The position numbers and the translations under genes were made by a program. Source: Clostridia bacterium (GTDB lineage: Bacteria > Bacillota > Clostridia > TANB77 > CAG-508). From it: 64,000 nucleotides of DNA. The stretch covers positions 1 to 64,000 of the forward strand of contig JAFUGK010000015.1 in assembly GCA_017469445.1 (NCBI GenBank), written 5' to 3'. Every line of letters begins with the position of its first letter. Position 1 is the stretch's first letter. The notes beneath the pieces were generated by a model. That model made no database searches. It worked only from the letters and a program-made list of their open reading frames with translations, and had not been told where the DNA came from. This document shows, piece after piece, positions 55,950 through 63,980 of the stretch.

Positions 55950-56729
55950 TTATCTCCTTGTATGACTCTTAAAAAGCAATATTCCAAAGTATGCAACAAG
56001 AATGATTGATAAGATTTGTGATACCCTTACATCCCCTAGCATCAAACTATCTACTCTTATTCCTTCAATTATACTTCTAGCTATTCCATATAAAAAGAAG
56101 TATAAATATGTCAACTGCCCTTCATAATTACGTTTATTTCTTTTTAAGTATAATATAACAAATATTATAAAATTGCAAATAGATTCATATAGAAATGTTG
56201 GATGTACTTCTTTATAAACTCCATTCTCCATTATTCCCATTCTAAATATATTATGAGTTTCTATACCATAAGCCTCTCCATTAAAAAAATTTCCCCATCT
56301 TCCTATGGCTTGACCTAGTGGAAGATATGGTGAAATATAATCTAGCATATTAAGTGCATTTATTTTATTTTTCTTACAATATATATATATTGTTATAATA
56401 GCACCTATAATTCCACCATATATTGCCAATCCGCCGTTTCGTATATTTATAATTTCTATTGGTTTTTGTATGTAATATTCTAAATTAAATAATACATAAT
56501 ATATTCTAGCACATATGATAGTTATTGGAATTGTAATCACTAATAATTGTAGTACGCTTTCATACTTTATACCATACTTTCCGTCATCCCTTTTTGCTAA
56601 ATATATTGCTATCAAAAATGCTATAATAATTAAAATAGCATACCAATAAATGTCTATACCAAATATATTTATTGCAACACCATTAATATTAAATTCTATT
56701 CCCAATCCTTCAAATTTTATTTTTTTCAT
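55950..56729 (-). CDS. lgt: Prolipoprotein diacylglyceryl transferase
   Basis: Lgt transfers diacylglycerol to the lipobox Cys of prolipoproteins in the membrane. About seven helices, the motif GGLAIYGGIIGA, the signature GQAIGRWGNFFNGEAYG and the catalytic-region HPTFLYES are present. Start uncertain: ATG at 56729 or GTG at 56744; neither has a clear ribosome site. The lipobox-dependent substrates are not apparent nearby. Confidence 0.92.
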   Translation of the reverse strand: MKKIKFEGLGIEFNINGVAINIFGIDIYWYAILIIIAFLIAIYLAKRDDGKYGIKYESVLQLLVITIPITIICARIYYVLFNLEYYIQKPIEIINIRNGGLAIYGGIIGAIITIYIYCKKNKINALNMLDYISPYLPLGQAIGRWGNFFNGEAYGIETHNIFRMGIMENGVYKEVHPTFLYESICNFIIFVILYLKRNKRNYEGQLTYLYFFLYGIARSIIEGIRVDSLMLGDVRVSQILSIILVAYFGILLFKSHTRR

Positions 56730-56763
56730 ACATATATTTTTCACTTTTTATCAATATATATAC

Positions 56764-56794
56764 AAAAGCATATTCCTTTTAGAAATATGCTTTT
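56764..56794 (-). terminator. Terminator after mscS
   Basis: AAAAGCATATT pairs with AATATGCTTTT; a T-rich stretch follows on both sides. It separates mscS from lgt. Confidence 0.72.
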
Positions 56795-56801
56795 AAATGT
56801 T

Positions 56802-57602
56802 TTATTTGTTATGAATATCAATTTGAGTATATGGTACTTCTATATTGTGTTTATCTAAAACAAGCAAAGCTGTTCTTAGTGCATCTCTTCTTGTTTGTAA
56901 TTTTTTATTTACATCACATTTAATTGCAAGCAAATATTCAATACTAGAATCTGCAAGATTGTTTACGCCTTTATATTCGCAGCTTTCAACATTTGGTGAG
57001 GTTCTAATTTCTTCTACGATTTCATTTAAAGCATTTTCTGCTTGTTCTACTTTAACTTCATATGGTAATGGTAAATTAATGTATATCATATCTGAAACAA
57101 TTTCTATCTGTTCTATATTTCTATTAGCAATTGATATTATATTCATAGTTCTAATATCTTGAATTTTAGTAGTTTTAAGTCCAACTAGCAATACTTTTCC
57201 CTCAATTGAATTATATTTTACAATATCCCCTACTTGAAAATAATTATCTGAAATTATTCCTGTTCCTCTAATTATATCTTTAAAAGCATCTTGAACTACT
57301 AATCCAACAATTATTCCAACTACTCCAAGTCCAGCAACCATTGAACTAACATCTATTCCATTTATTTGTAAAATAATTATAAATACTATTATGAAAAAAG
57401 CATATTTAACAAAGTTACTTATCATTTTTATATACGTTTTTTCTTTTCCTTGCAATTTTCCATTTAATTTGCTCCTATTTTCAGTCTTTTTAATAATTCT
57501 GGTTATTATTCCATATATTATTAAACTTATTACTAATGTTAATATTGTTTGAACCCACTTGCTTTGTAAAATCTTCTCTATAAAATTCATTAATTCTTCC
57601 AT
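56802..57602 (-). CDS. Small-conductance mechanosensitive channel MscS family
   Basis: The 266-residue protein has three membrane helices; the third carries the pore-type Gly/Ala repeat (VAGLGVVGIIVGLVVQDAFKDIIRG), then the beta domain (FQVGDIVKYNSIEGKVLLVGLKTTKIQDIR) and an alpha/beta C-terminus. It releases solutes on osmotic downshock. AAGGAGAAAAAG precedes the ATG. Confidence 0.9.
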   Translation of the reverse strand: MEELMNFIEKILQSKWVQTILTLVISLIIYGIITRIIKKTENRSKLNGKLQGKEKTYIKMISNFVKYAFFIIVFIIILQINGIDVSSMVAGLGVVGIIVGLVVQDAFKDIIRGTGIISDNYFQVGDIVKYNSIEGKVLLVGLKTTKIQDIRTMNIISIANRNIEQIEIVSDMIYINLPLPYEVKVEQAENALNEIVEEIRTSPNVESCEYKGVNNLADSSIEYLLAIKCDVNKKLQTRRDALRTALLVLDKHNIEVPYTQIDIHNK

Positions 57603-57675
57603 CTTTTTCTCCTTCTTTTAGTTTATATTTCTTATATAATATCATATAAAAAAAATTATTTCTACATAAGCAAAG

Positions 57676-57707
57676 AAAAATTGCATCATTTTATGATGCA
57701 ATTTTTT
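57676..57707 (-). terminator. Terminator after lexA
   Basis: AAAAATTGCATCAT and its complement with a 3-base loop, flanked by T-runs, lies 15 bases past the lexA stop. Confidence 0.85.
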
Positions 57708-57721
57708 CTATTTTCTAATAT

Positions 57722-58375
57722 TTACATTTTTCTAAATACCCCTGCTACTTTACCTAATATTTTACAATCTGGTACTATAATAGGATCCATTGTGCTATTT
57801 TCAGGTTGTAATCTTATATGGTCTTTTTCTTTGTAAAATGTTTTTACTGTAGCTTCATCTTCGATTAAAGCAACTACTATTTGACCATTTTCTGCTGTGT
57901 TTTGTCTCTTAACTAAAATATAATCTCCATCTAGAATTCCAGCTTCTATCATACTTTCTCCTCTAACAGTAAGCATAAAGCTTTCACTATTTCCAACAAA
58001 ATCTATTGGAATTGGGAATGTATCTGTTATATTTTCTACTGCAAGTATTGGTGCTCCTGCAGTTATTTTACCTATAACTGGTACATCTACTAGCTCTTTT
58101 CCAGAATATACTGGCTTTGGTGTTTGCTTGTTTTCTCCTAATCCACCTTTTAATAACTTTAAAGTTCTTCCTTTTTGTTGTTCCTTTTTTATATACCCTT
58201 TCTCTTGTAGCTTTGCTAAATATCCATGTACTGTTGCAGTCGATTTTAATCCTACTGCCTTTCCTATTTCTCTTACAGATGGTGGATAACCATTTGCATT
58301 AATTTGTTTTTCTATAAAATTTACAATAGCTTTTTCTCTTTTATTAAGCACATTTGGATCTTTTTTTCTTCCCAT
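57722..58375 (-). CDS. lexA: SOS repressor LexA
   Basis: The 217 residues comprise an N-terminal winged helix ([41 protein letters not shown]), the self-cleavage Ala-Gly in [11 protein letters not shown], the catalytic Ser in [11 protein letters not shown] and Lys in [11 protein letters not shown] at 58375 has AGGAG 8 bases upstream. Clear LexA boxes (GAAC-N4-GTTC) are not visible before lexA or uvrB, so the operator may be divergent or absent. Confidence 0.95.
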   Translation of the reverse strand: MGRKKDPNVLNKREKAIVNFIEKQINANGYPPSVREIGKAVGLKSTATVHGYLAKLQEKGYIKKEQQKGRTLKLLKGGLGENKQTPKPVYSGKELVDVPVIGKITAGAPILAVENITDTFPIPIDFVGNSESFMLTVRGESMIEAGILDGDYILVKRQNTAENGQIVVALIEDEATVKTFYKEKDHIRLQPENSTMDPIIVPDCKILGKVAGVFRKM

Positions 58376-58489
58376 GTATATCACTCCTAAATTTATTTTT
58401 TATAAATATATCATAAAAGATAATAAAAGTCAAACAAAAGTTTTATTTTTTGCCCTCTAGTTTAAAATATTTTAACTTTTATTAAGAAA

Positions 58490-58665
58490 AAGACCAATAT
58501 AATAAAAATTGAAAAAAGCGGATTGAAAGTAATTGAGCTAGACCTTCTTAATAATTTTATGGAAAGCGTTCATTTGCTAATGGAAGGGTGCCATCAAATT
58601 CTTTTAGAAGGTCTGCGAAAATTAGCTTGAACGAGCATTTTTGAGATTTTTATTATATTGGTCTT
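58490..58665 (+). repeat. Long-arm structured element, copy B
   Basis: The core equals copy A at 48361 in reverse orientation. The arms (58490-58510 and 58645-58665) are complementary (20 Watson-Crick pairs plus one G.T) but differ from those of copy A at 8 of 21 positions. A6/T5 runs replace A7/T6. It lies in the 58376-58816 interval between lexA and the 3D gene and reads toward the 3D gene. Confidence 0.85.
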
Positions 58666-58816
58666 AAATCTATATATTATTTATAATAATCTGGAAAAAT
58701 TTATGTAAATATGTTATAATAAATTTAGCTAACATCTTTGTTGGTTAATCTGGCAAATGATTATTTGCCAAGAAAAGGGGGAATTTTAGATTTGGGGCTT
58801 TCTTAAGGCGGTTGTT

Positions 58817-59290
58817 ATGGTACCTATACTTTGTTGTAGCGTCTTGCTTCCTTGCTCTAGTGGGAGTGGTGATTTATCTAATCAACTTCGCGAGCAGCTG
58901 GCTAAAGAGCAACAAAGACCATTAGCAACTCAAAAGACAAAATCGGTAACTTCCACCAAAGTTACCACCGTTAAACCCAAAGCAAGTACAGTTAAGCCTC
59001 AATCCACTGTTTACAAAATAACGGCATATTGCCTATGTAAACAATGCTGTGGCAAAACTGACGGGATTACCGCTTCTGGTACCAAGGCAAAACCTGGTCG
59101 AACTGTAGCGGTAGATCCAAGAGTAATACCCCTCGGCAGTAAAGTTTTGATTGGTGGCAAGACCTATATTGCCGAAGATACTGGTAACCACATAAAAGGT
59201 AACCGTATCGATGTTCTTTTGAGTACTCACGAACAGGCCATTAGGCACGGAGTGCAAAATAAGCCTGTTGTGATACTTGGTAGGACCTAA
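58817..59290 (+). CDS. 3D-domain secreted cell-wall protein
   Basis: The 3D domain occupies the C-terminal half (about 75-157): ITAYCLCKQCCGKTDGITASGTKAKPGRTVAVDPRVIPLGSKVLIGG with Asp residues in VDPRVIP, EDTGNHIKGNRIDVL. It resembles the MltA-type lytic transglycosylase double-psi barrel of YabE/YuiC proteins. The N-terminus is uncertain: ATG at 58817 follows AAGG, but an overlapping frame encodes a clear membrane segment (see findings). Base composition is GC-richer than the neighbours. A terminator follows. Confidence 0.82.
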   Translation: MVPILCCSVLLPCSSGSGDLSNQLREQLAKEQQRPLATQKTKSVTSTKVTTVKPKASTVKPQSTVYKITAYCLCKQCCGKTDGITASGTKAKPGRTVAVDPRVIPLGSKVLIGGKTYIAEDTGNHIKGNRIDVLLSTHEQAIRHGVQNKPVVILGRT

Positions 59291-59295
59291 GTATT

Positions 59296-59323
59296 AGAGC
59301 AAGGAAATTCATTTCCTTGCTCT
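59296..59323 (+). terminator. Terminator after 3D gene
   Basis: AGAGCAAGGAAAT, loop TC, and the exact complement, followed by a T-rich stretch. Confidence 0.85.
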
Positions 59324-59380
59324 CTTCATATTTTTATTGTATATAAAAATTAATTTTCTTATAATTATTATGTTTTAAGA

Positions 59381-59424
59381 TGTGTCCTCAGTGAGTGATT
59401 TTTCCTCATTTAGAAACATCCCCA
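59381..59424. repeat. GGGGAC palindrome, family 1 (copy 3, degenerate)
   Basis: TGTGTCCTCAGTGAGTGATT followed by CTCATTTAGAAACATCCCC. It encodes TGDVSK and the stop codon of the binding-protein gene. Confidence 0.65.
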
Positions 59425-60446
59425 GTGATGGATTTTTGGGCATAAGTGTTATTTACTACTTTTTCAAATGGTGCTTTTTGTGTTAGTTCTCCTGCTTCTG
59501 TCATTACTGTTTGTAGTTTATCAAAAGATTCTTTCGTCATAACTGGTGTTTTATTCCATGCATCTATATCTTTATATTTTTGCATTACAGCTTCTAGTAC
59601 TTCTAAATCTGTATCTGGGAAGAAACTTTGTATTGCTGTTGCTACTTCTTTTGCCGAATGTGATTCTACCCATTTTTGCCCTTTATATATACTGTTTACA
59701 AATCTTTGTATCAATTCTGGATTTTTCTCTATATAGCTTTTTTTAGCAAAATACGCTGTATATGGTATTTCTCCTGAGGCTTCGCCTATTGATGCTACTA
59801 TATACCCTTTTCCTGCGTCTTGTACTTGTGTTGCAGTAGGTTCAAATAGTGTTACATAGTCTGCTGTACCTGCTGAAAATGCTCCTGCCATTAAATCAAA
59901 TTTTATGCTATCATCTAATGTTAAATCTGTTTGTGGATTTAATCCATTTTGTTTAAGTACATACTCAAATGTCATATATGGAACTCCACCTTTTCTACCT
60001 GGTATAACCGTTTTTCCTTTCAAATCTTCCCACTTAAAATTAGTGCTTTTTTCTCTACTTACTAAAAATGCCCCATCTCTTTTAGTTAATTGTGCAAATA
60101 CTTCTGTATAATCCTCTTTTCCTTCGTTATATACATAAATTGAAGCTTCAGGTCCAGCAAAACCTATATCACTCTGACCTGAAACAACTGCTGTCATTAC
60201 TTTATCTGCTCCTTGCCCTGTGGTTAATTCTATTTCAATTCCATTTTCTTTAAAATATCCATTTGCAATCGCAGCATATTGTGGTGCATAAAATACAGAA
60301 TGTGCTACTTCATTTAGTTTAACTTTAGTTATTGTAGTACCAGGTACTTCTGTTTTTTCTTCATTATTGTTGTTTAGTACAACAATTGTAACTATTCCAA
60401 TAATTACAACTATAGCTATAATTGCAATTATAATATACTTTTTCAA
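59406..60446 (-). CDS. ABC importer substrate-binding protein, SsuA/ThiY type
   Basis: The 346-residue protein has an N-terminal membrane segment (about 3-24) without lipobox and an NMT1-type binding fold (VAHSVFYAPQYAAIANGYFKENGIEIEL; GKTVIPGRKGGVPYMTFEYVLKQNGLN). Substrates in this family are aliphatic sulfonates, nitrate or pyrimidine precursors. TTG start at 60446 after AAGGAGG. The end is formed by the palindromic repeat. It belongs to the importer encoded by the next two genes. Confidence 0.87.
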   Translation of the reverse strand: MKKYIIIAIIAIVVIIGIVTIVVLNNNNEEKTEVPGTTITKVKLNEVAHSVFYAPQYAAIANGYFKENGIEIELTTGQGADKVMTAVVSGQSDIGFAGPEASIYVYNEGKEDYTEVFAQLTKRDGAFLVSREKSTNFKWEDLKGKTVIPGRKGGVPYMTFEYVLKQNGLNPQTDLTLDDSIKFDLMAGAFSAGTADYVTLFEPTATQVQDAGKGYIVASIGEASGEIPYTAYFAKKSYIEKNPELIQRFVNSIYKGQKWVESHSAKEVATAIQSFFPDTDLEVLEAVMQKYKDIDAWNKTPVMTKESFDKLQTVMTEAGELTQKAPFEKVVNNTYAQKSITGDVSK

Positions 60447-60464
60447 CTTTAAACCTCCTTACTA

Positions 60465-60545
60465 ATGTCAGGGGACGCATCTTAAAATATTGTCTAGCTT
60501 TAAGGTTAAGATACATCCCCTCCCCTTATATATTAATGATGTCAT
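60465..60545 (-). repeat. GGGGAC palindromic repeat, family 2 (copy 4)
   Basis: In minus orientation ATGACATCATTAATATATAA, GGGGATGTATCTTAACC, TTAAAGC..., TAAGATGCGTCCCC, TGACAT. It lies between the permease stop and the binding-protein start. Confidence 0.72.
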
Positions 60546-60554
60546 TTTTCGATA

Positions 60555-61358
60555 TTATTTTCTCGTTTGTATAAATATTCTATCTAATAGTGTTACAGAA
60601 TAATATAATAATGTTGCAAGTACTGCAAGTATAAATACACTTGCCATTACTAAGTCTAATTTAAATACTTGCCCTCCATATACAATTAAATATCCAAGTC
60701 CACCCTTTGATACTAAAAATTCTCCTGTTATAACTCCTACTAGTGATAATCCTATGTTTATTTTCAACGAGTTTATAAAAGTAGCTATATTAGATGGTAT
60801 AACAATTTTTGTAAGCACTTGCCATTTAGATGCCTTAAAGCTTTCAGCCATTTTTATTTTTTCTTTATCTGTATTTTTAAAACCGTTTGAGATTTCCATT
60901 ATAGTTACAATAAGTGAAATTGCAAGTCCCATAACAATAATGGCTGGCATACCTGCTCCAACCCAAACTATTATAACTGGTCCTAATGCTGTTTTAGGCA
61001 GACTATTTAATACTACTAAAAATGGGTCAAATACTTTTGATAAAAATTTTGACCACCATAGTATTATTGATATTACACTTCCAATTATTGCACCAGCTAA
61101 GAAACCTACTATTGTTTCAAAACAGGTTATTCCTATGTGCTCTAATAATCCATTTGATGATAAATTAACTAAAGTATTCCAAATTCTAGAAGGCTGACTC
61201 ATTATAAAACTATCTATAATTTTAGCATCTGCCAATACCTCCCAAAGAATAATTAAACCTAATACTAATAAAATTTGTACAGATATTACTAATACTCTAT
61301 TTTGAAGCTGCTTTCGTAAATATTTTCTTCTATCTTGCGATATGTCTTTTTCTTTCAT
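60555..61358 (-). CDS. ABC importer permease, SsuC/TauC type
   Basis: The 267-residue permease has six membrane helices and the EAA-type loop (GFKNTDKEKIKMAESFKASKWQVLTKIVIPSNIATF). The ATG at 61358 overlaps the stop of the ATPase gene as TGATG, with AAGGAGC about 11 bases upstream. It is the channel subunit of the importer. Confidence 0.9.
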   Translation of the reverse strand: MKEKDISQDRRKYLRKQLQNRVLVISVQILLVLGLIILWEVLADAKIIDSFIMSQPSRIWNTLVNLSSNGLLEHIGITCFETIVGFLAGAIIGSVISIILWWSKFLSKVFDPFLVVLNSLPKTALGPVIIVWVGAGMPAIIVMGLAISLIVTIMEISNGFKNTDKEKIKMAESFKASKWQVLTKIVIPSNIATFINSLKINIGLSLVGVITGEFLVSKGGLGYLIVYGGQVFKLDLVMASVFILAVLATLLYYSVTLLDRIFIQTRK

Positions 61359-62120
61359 CAAGTACCAAGCTCCTTCCACAATGTATCGAAATATTTACTA
61401 AATTTAGAGCTTTCTCTACAATTTAGTGGTGTTTTGTTTGGCATATCAAACTCTATTTTGTGTATTTGCTTAATTTCAGCTGGTCTTTTTGTAAGCACAA
61501 TAATTCTATCAGACATACTTATAGCCTCTGATATATCGTGTGTTACAAGAACAGCTGTTACTCCTTCTAATTTTAATATTCTATATATATCGTTTGTTAC
61601 ATTTATTCTAGTTTGATAATCGAGCGCAGAAAAGGCCTCATCAAGAAGTAATATTTTAGGGCGTACTGCTAGTGTTCTTATTAATGCTACCCTTTGTCTC
61701 ATACCACCTGATAATTGTGTTGGATATTTATCTTTAAACTCATATAATCCATATTTTTTAAGCAAATTTTCTACATGTGTTATATTTTCTGGTGTTTTTG
61801 TTTTTCTTATTTCTAGGCCCAACATAACATTTTTGTATATAGTTCTCCATTCAAGCAAATTATCTTTTTGCAACATATAGCCTATTTTAGATGAGATTCC
61901 ATCTGTTTTTTCTCCGCTCTATGTAAACTTCTCCTGATGTTCTTTCTTCTAATCCTGCCATTATAGATAGAAGCGTAGATTTACCACATCCGCTAGGCCC
62001 TATTATGCTTATAAATTCACCTTTATTTATAGAAAAACTAATATTTTTTAGTGCTGTTACCTCTCCGTTCTTTGCCTGATACTTCTTACTTATATTTTCT
62101 ACTCTTAAAACTTCTTCCAA
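61358..62120 (-). pseudogene. ABC importer ATPase, split by a +1 frameshift
   Basis: A TTG at 62120 with GGAGG 7 bases upstream starts LEEVLRVENISKKYQAKNGEVTALKN with Walker A GPSGCGKSTLL, then stops after GEVYIERRKN. The other frame resumes at GEKTDGISSKIGYMLQKDNLLEW and contains LSGGMRQRVALIRTLA, Walker B ILLLDEAFSALD and the switch His. Removing one base near plus 61911-61917 (in the GAGCGGA segment) joins them as VYIEGEKTDG. An otherwise complete SsuB/TauB-type ATPase. Confidence 0.82.
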
Positions 62121-62188
62121 TTTGAAACCTCCTGAAAATTTATCATAGTACATTTTATTCCAGTTTTCATAAAGTGTTACGAGAGACA

Positions 62189-62217
62189 TTTACTTTTTAA
62201 GACTTTTTAGTTATAAT
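62189..62217 (+). promoter_or_regulatory. SigA promoter giving a leaderless rluA-type mRNA
   Basis: TTTACT at 62189-62194 and TATAAT at 62212-62217 are 17 bases apart. Transcription should begin at 62224-62225, at the A of the start codon. Confidence 0.65.
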
Positions 62218-62224
62218 ATTATGT

Positions 62225-63106
62225 ATGAAAAGATTAGTTGTAAGTAAAAAATATGATGGTAAAAAATTAATAAATTTTTTACTTAGTGAATTTAATAATT
62301 TAGCGAAAAATACAGTATTTAAAGCTCTTAGGAAAAAAGATATTATTGTAAATGGCAAACGTATTAGCGAAAATATTCTTATTCATTCTGGTGATGAAAT
62401 TACAATATACATTACAGATGAAAATCTGTATGGAGGTTTTAAACTAGACGTTATATATGAGGATGACAACATCCTTGTTTTAAATAAGCCTAGTGGCATT
62501 TCTGTTACTGAAAATTCCCTAAATGAAAAGAGTTTTACAAAACTTGTTCAAGAAAGTTATAAAACTGCAATGCCCTGCCATAGATTGGACAGAAACACTT
62601 GTGGTTTAGTTGTATTTGCAAAAAATGAAGCTTCTTTAAATATTTTACTTAATAAATTTAAAGAAAAAGAAATAGAAAAATATTATGTTTGTATAGTAAA
62701 TGGTATTTTAAAAGAACAATCAAAAACATTAGAAGGATATTTATTTAAAGACACTAAAAAATCACAAGTATATGTAATTGACACTCCTAAAACGGGTTAC
62801 CAAAAAATAATTACTTCTTATAATGTACTTAAGTCTAATCAAGATAAAAATATCTCTTTATTAGAAATAAAACTTGAAACTGGTAAAACGCACCAAATAA
62901 GAGCACATTTAGCCCATATTGGCCATCCTATTATTGGTGATGGAAAATATGGAATTAATGAAATAAACAAAAAATTTCATGCTAAAACGCAATATTTAAT
63001 GGCATATAAACTAAAATTTAATTTTACGACTGATTCCAGTATTTTAAGTTACTTAAAAGATAAAGAAATAAAACTTAAATATAAAGAATATGAAAACTTG
63101 GTATAA
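62225..63106 (+). CDS. RluA-family pseudouridine synthase
   Basis: The 293-residue enzyme has an S4-like N-terminal domain (about 1-65, LVVSKKYDGKKLINFLLSEFNNLAKNTVFKALRKKDIIVNGKRI) and a catalytic domain with the Asp of HRLDRNTCGLVVFAKN and GKTHQIRAHLAHIGHPIIGDGKYG. It modifies rRNA or tRNA uridines; target unknown. No ribosome site precedes the ATG, consistent with leaderless translation. Confidence 0.92.
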   Translation: MKRLVVSKKYDGKKLINFLLSEFNNLAKNTVFKALRKKDIIVNGKRISENILIHSGDEITIYITDENLYGGFKLDVIYEDDNILVLNKPSGISVTENSLNEKSFTKLVQESYKTAMPCHRLDRNTCGLVVFAKNEASLNILLNKFKEKEIEKYYVCIVNGILKEQSKTLEGYLFKDTKKSQVYVIDTPKTGYQKIITSYNVLKSNQDKNISLLEIKLETGKTHQIRAHLAHIGHPIIGDGKYGINEINKKFHAKTQYLMAYKLKFNFTTDSSILSYLKDKEIKLKYKEYENLV

Positions 63107-63107
63107 A

Positions 63108-63139
63108 TAAACACTCTAGATTGATTTCTAGAGTGTTTA
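63108..63139. terminator. Bidirectional terminator
   Basis: TAAACACTCTAGA and its complement with a 6-base loop, serving the rluA-type gene and the convergent gene. Confidence 0.85.
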
Positions 63140-63496
63140 TGCTGATGCACCTAATTTTTTTATTTTTTCTTCATTTTGCTTAATTACAACATCATAGTAT
63201 TCTTCTATTTTATATAATTCTTCTAATGATAATTTATTTAATGCTTCTATGTTTTCATCAATTTCTTTAATAATTGCATTTCTTTTTGAAATATTATCTA
63301 TACTTTTAGGATCAACTTTAATTCCTTCTAAAAATTCAGTTTTCTTTTGAATATCCTCTTTAACTTCTTCATCTATTGATGATGTTTTTCTAGTATTATC
63401 ATATTCTATATTATCACTCTTAAATAAATTTTTAAAAAATTTGAAAATTTTAGTTATGAAATTTTCTTTATAAACTATCATTTGTTTATTATTCAT
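63137..63496 (-). CDS. Small coiled-coil protein with LSLEEL module (a)
   Basis: The 119-residue protein has a basic, weakly hydrophobic N-terminus (ITKIFKFFKNLFK, possibly membrane-associated) and a C-terminal LSLEELYKIEEYYDVVIKQN module shared with the upstream gene and the 29.9 kb protein. AAAGGAGATATAA precedes the ATG and includes the stop of the upstream gene, so they are coupled. Function unknown. Confidence 0.65.
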   Translation of the reverse strand: MNNKQMIVYKENFITKIFKFFKNLFKSDNIEYDNTRKTSSIDEEVKEDIQKKTEFLEGIKVDPKSIDNISKRNAIIKEIDENIEALNKLSLEELYKIEEYYDVVIKQNEEKIKKLGASA

Positions 63497-63850
63497 TTAT
63501 ATCTCCTTTTGGCTTTCTGATTTTTGTAGTTCTTCTAATTTTGCCTTTTGCTCTTTCATTATCTTTTTTTGTTCCATAATTCTTCCTATAACTTTTATTC
63601 TCTCCATTGCATTTGCTTGTTCTATTTTTTTATCATTTGTTTCTATGATTTTGTCATTTTCTTTTTCCATTTTTCTTAATTCTTCTAAAGGTAATTTACC
63701 TAACTCTTCTCTAGCTTTTTGTATCAAATTGTAAACTTCATCTTCATCACTTCTATCATCATCTAAATTATCTATAAATGCTTTTTGTGACTCATTATTT
63801 TCTATTTCATCACTTCTATCATCATTCAATTCATTATAATCTATTTGCAT
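63497..63850 (-). CDS. Small coiled-coil protein with LPLEEL module (b)
   Basis: The 117-residue charged protein contains two copies of DDRSDE in its first 40 residues, then LPLEELRKMEKENDKIIETN and a long coiled coil rich in Lys/Glu/Gln. GAAGGAGAAATAAGA precedes the ATG. Probably paralogous to the next gene. Function unknown. Confidence 0.65.
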   Translation of the reverse strand: MQIDYNELNDDRSDEIENNESQKAFIDNLDDDRSDEDEVYNLIQKAREELGKLPLEELRKMEKENDKIIETNDKKIEQANAMERIKVIGRIMEQKKIMKEQKAKLEELQKSESQKEI

Positions 63851-63963
63851 TCTTATTTCTCCTTCACATATATTTTATTATTTTAATAATATCATAATAG
63901 TATATTATTTTGTTTAATGTTACAGAAAAATAATATAATTGTAATATCTTTGTAAAAAAATAA

Positions 63964-63980
63964 GGAGGCTATTTGCCTCC
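63964..63980 (-). terminator. Terminator of a gene beyond the right edge
   Basis: GGAGGC and its complement with a 5-base loop, followed on the minus strand by TTATTTTTTT. It implies a minus-strand gene ending near the window edge. The interval 63851-63963 is AT-rich with no gene. Confidence 0.7.

Noticed and set aside
58376-58489. LexA operator upstream of lexA
   Set aside because: No GAAC-N4-GTTC or similar box could be recognised here or before uvrB.
58552-58632. 23-codon ORF inside the duplicated core (MESVHLLMEG...)
   Set aside because: It is identical in both copies but has no ribosome site, and the pairing of the surrounding DNA explains the conservation equally well. Not annotated as a gene.
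58725-58816. Possible c-di-AMP (ydaO) riboswitch before the 3D gene
   Set aside because: TTAATCTG, GGGGGAA and TTGGGG resemble the 5-prime half of that riboswitch, but the conserved 3-prime half is not found before or after the start codon.
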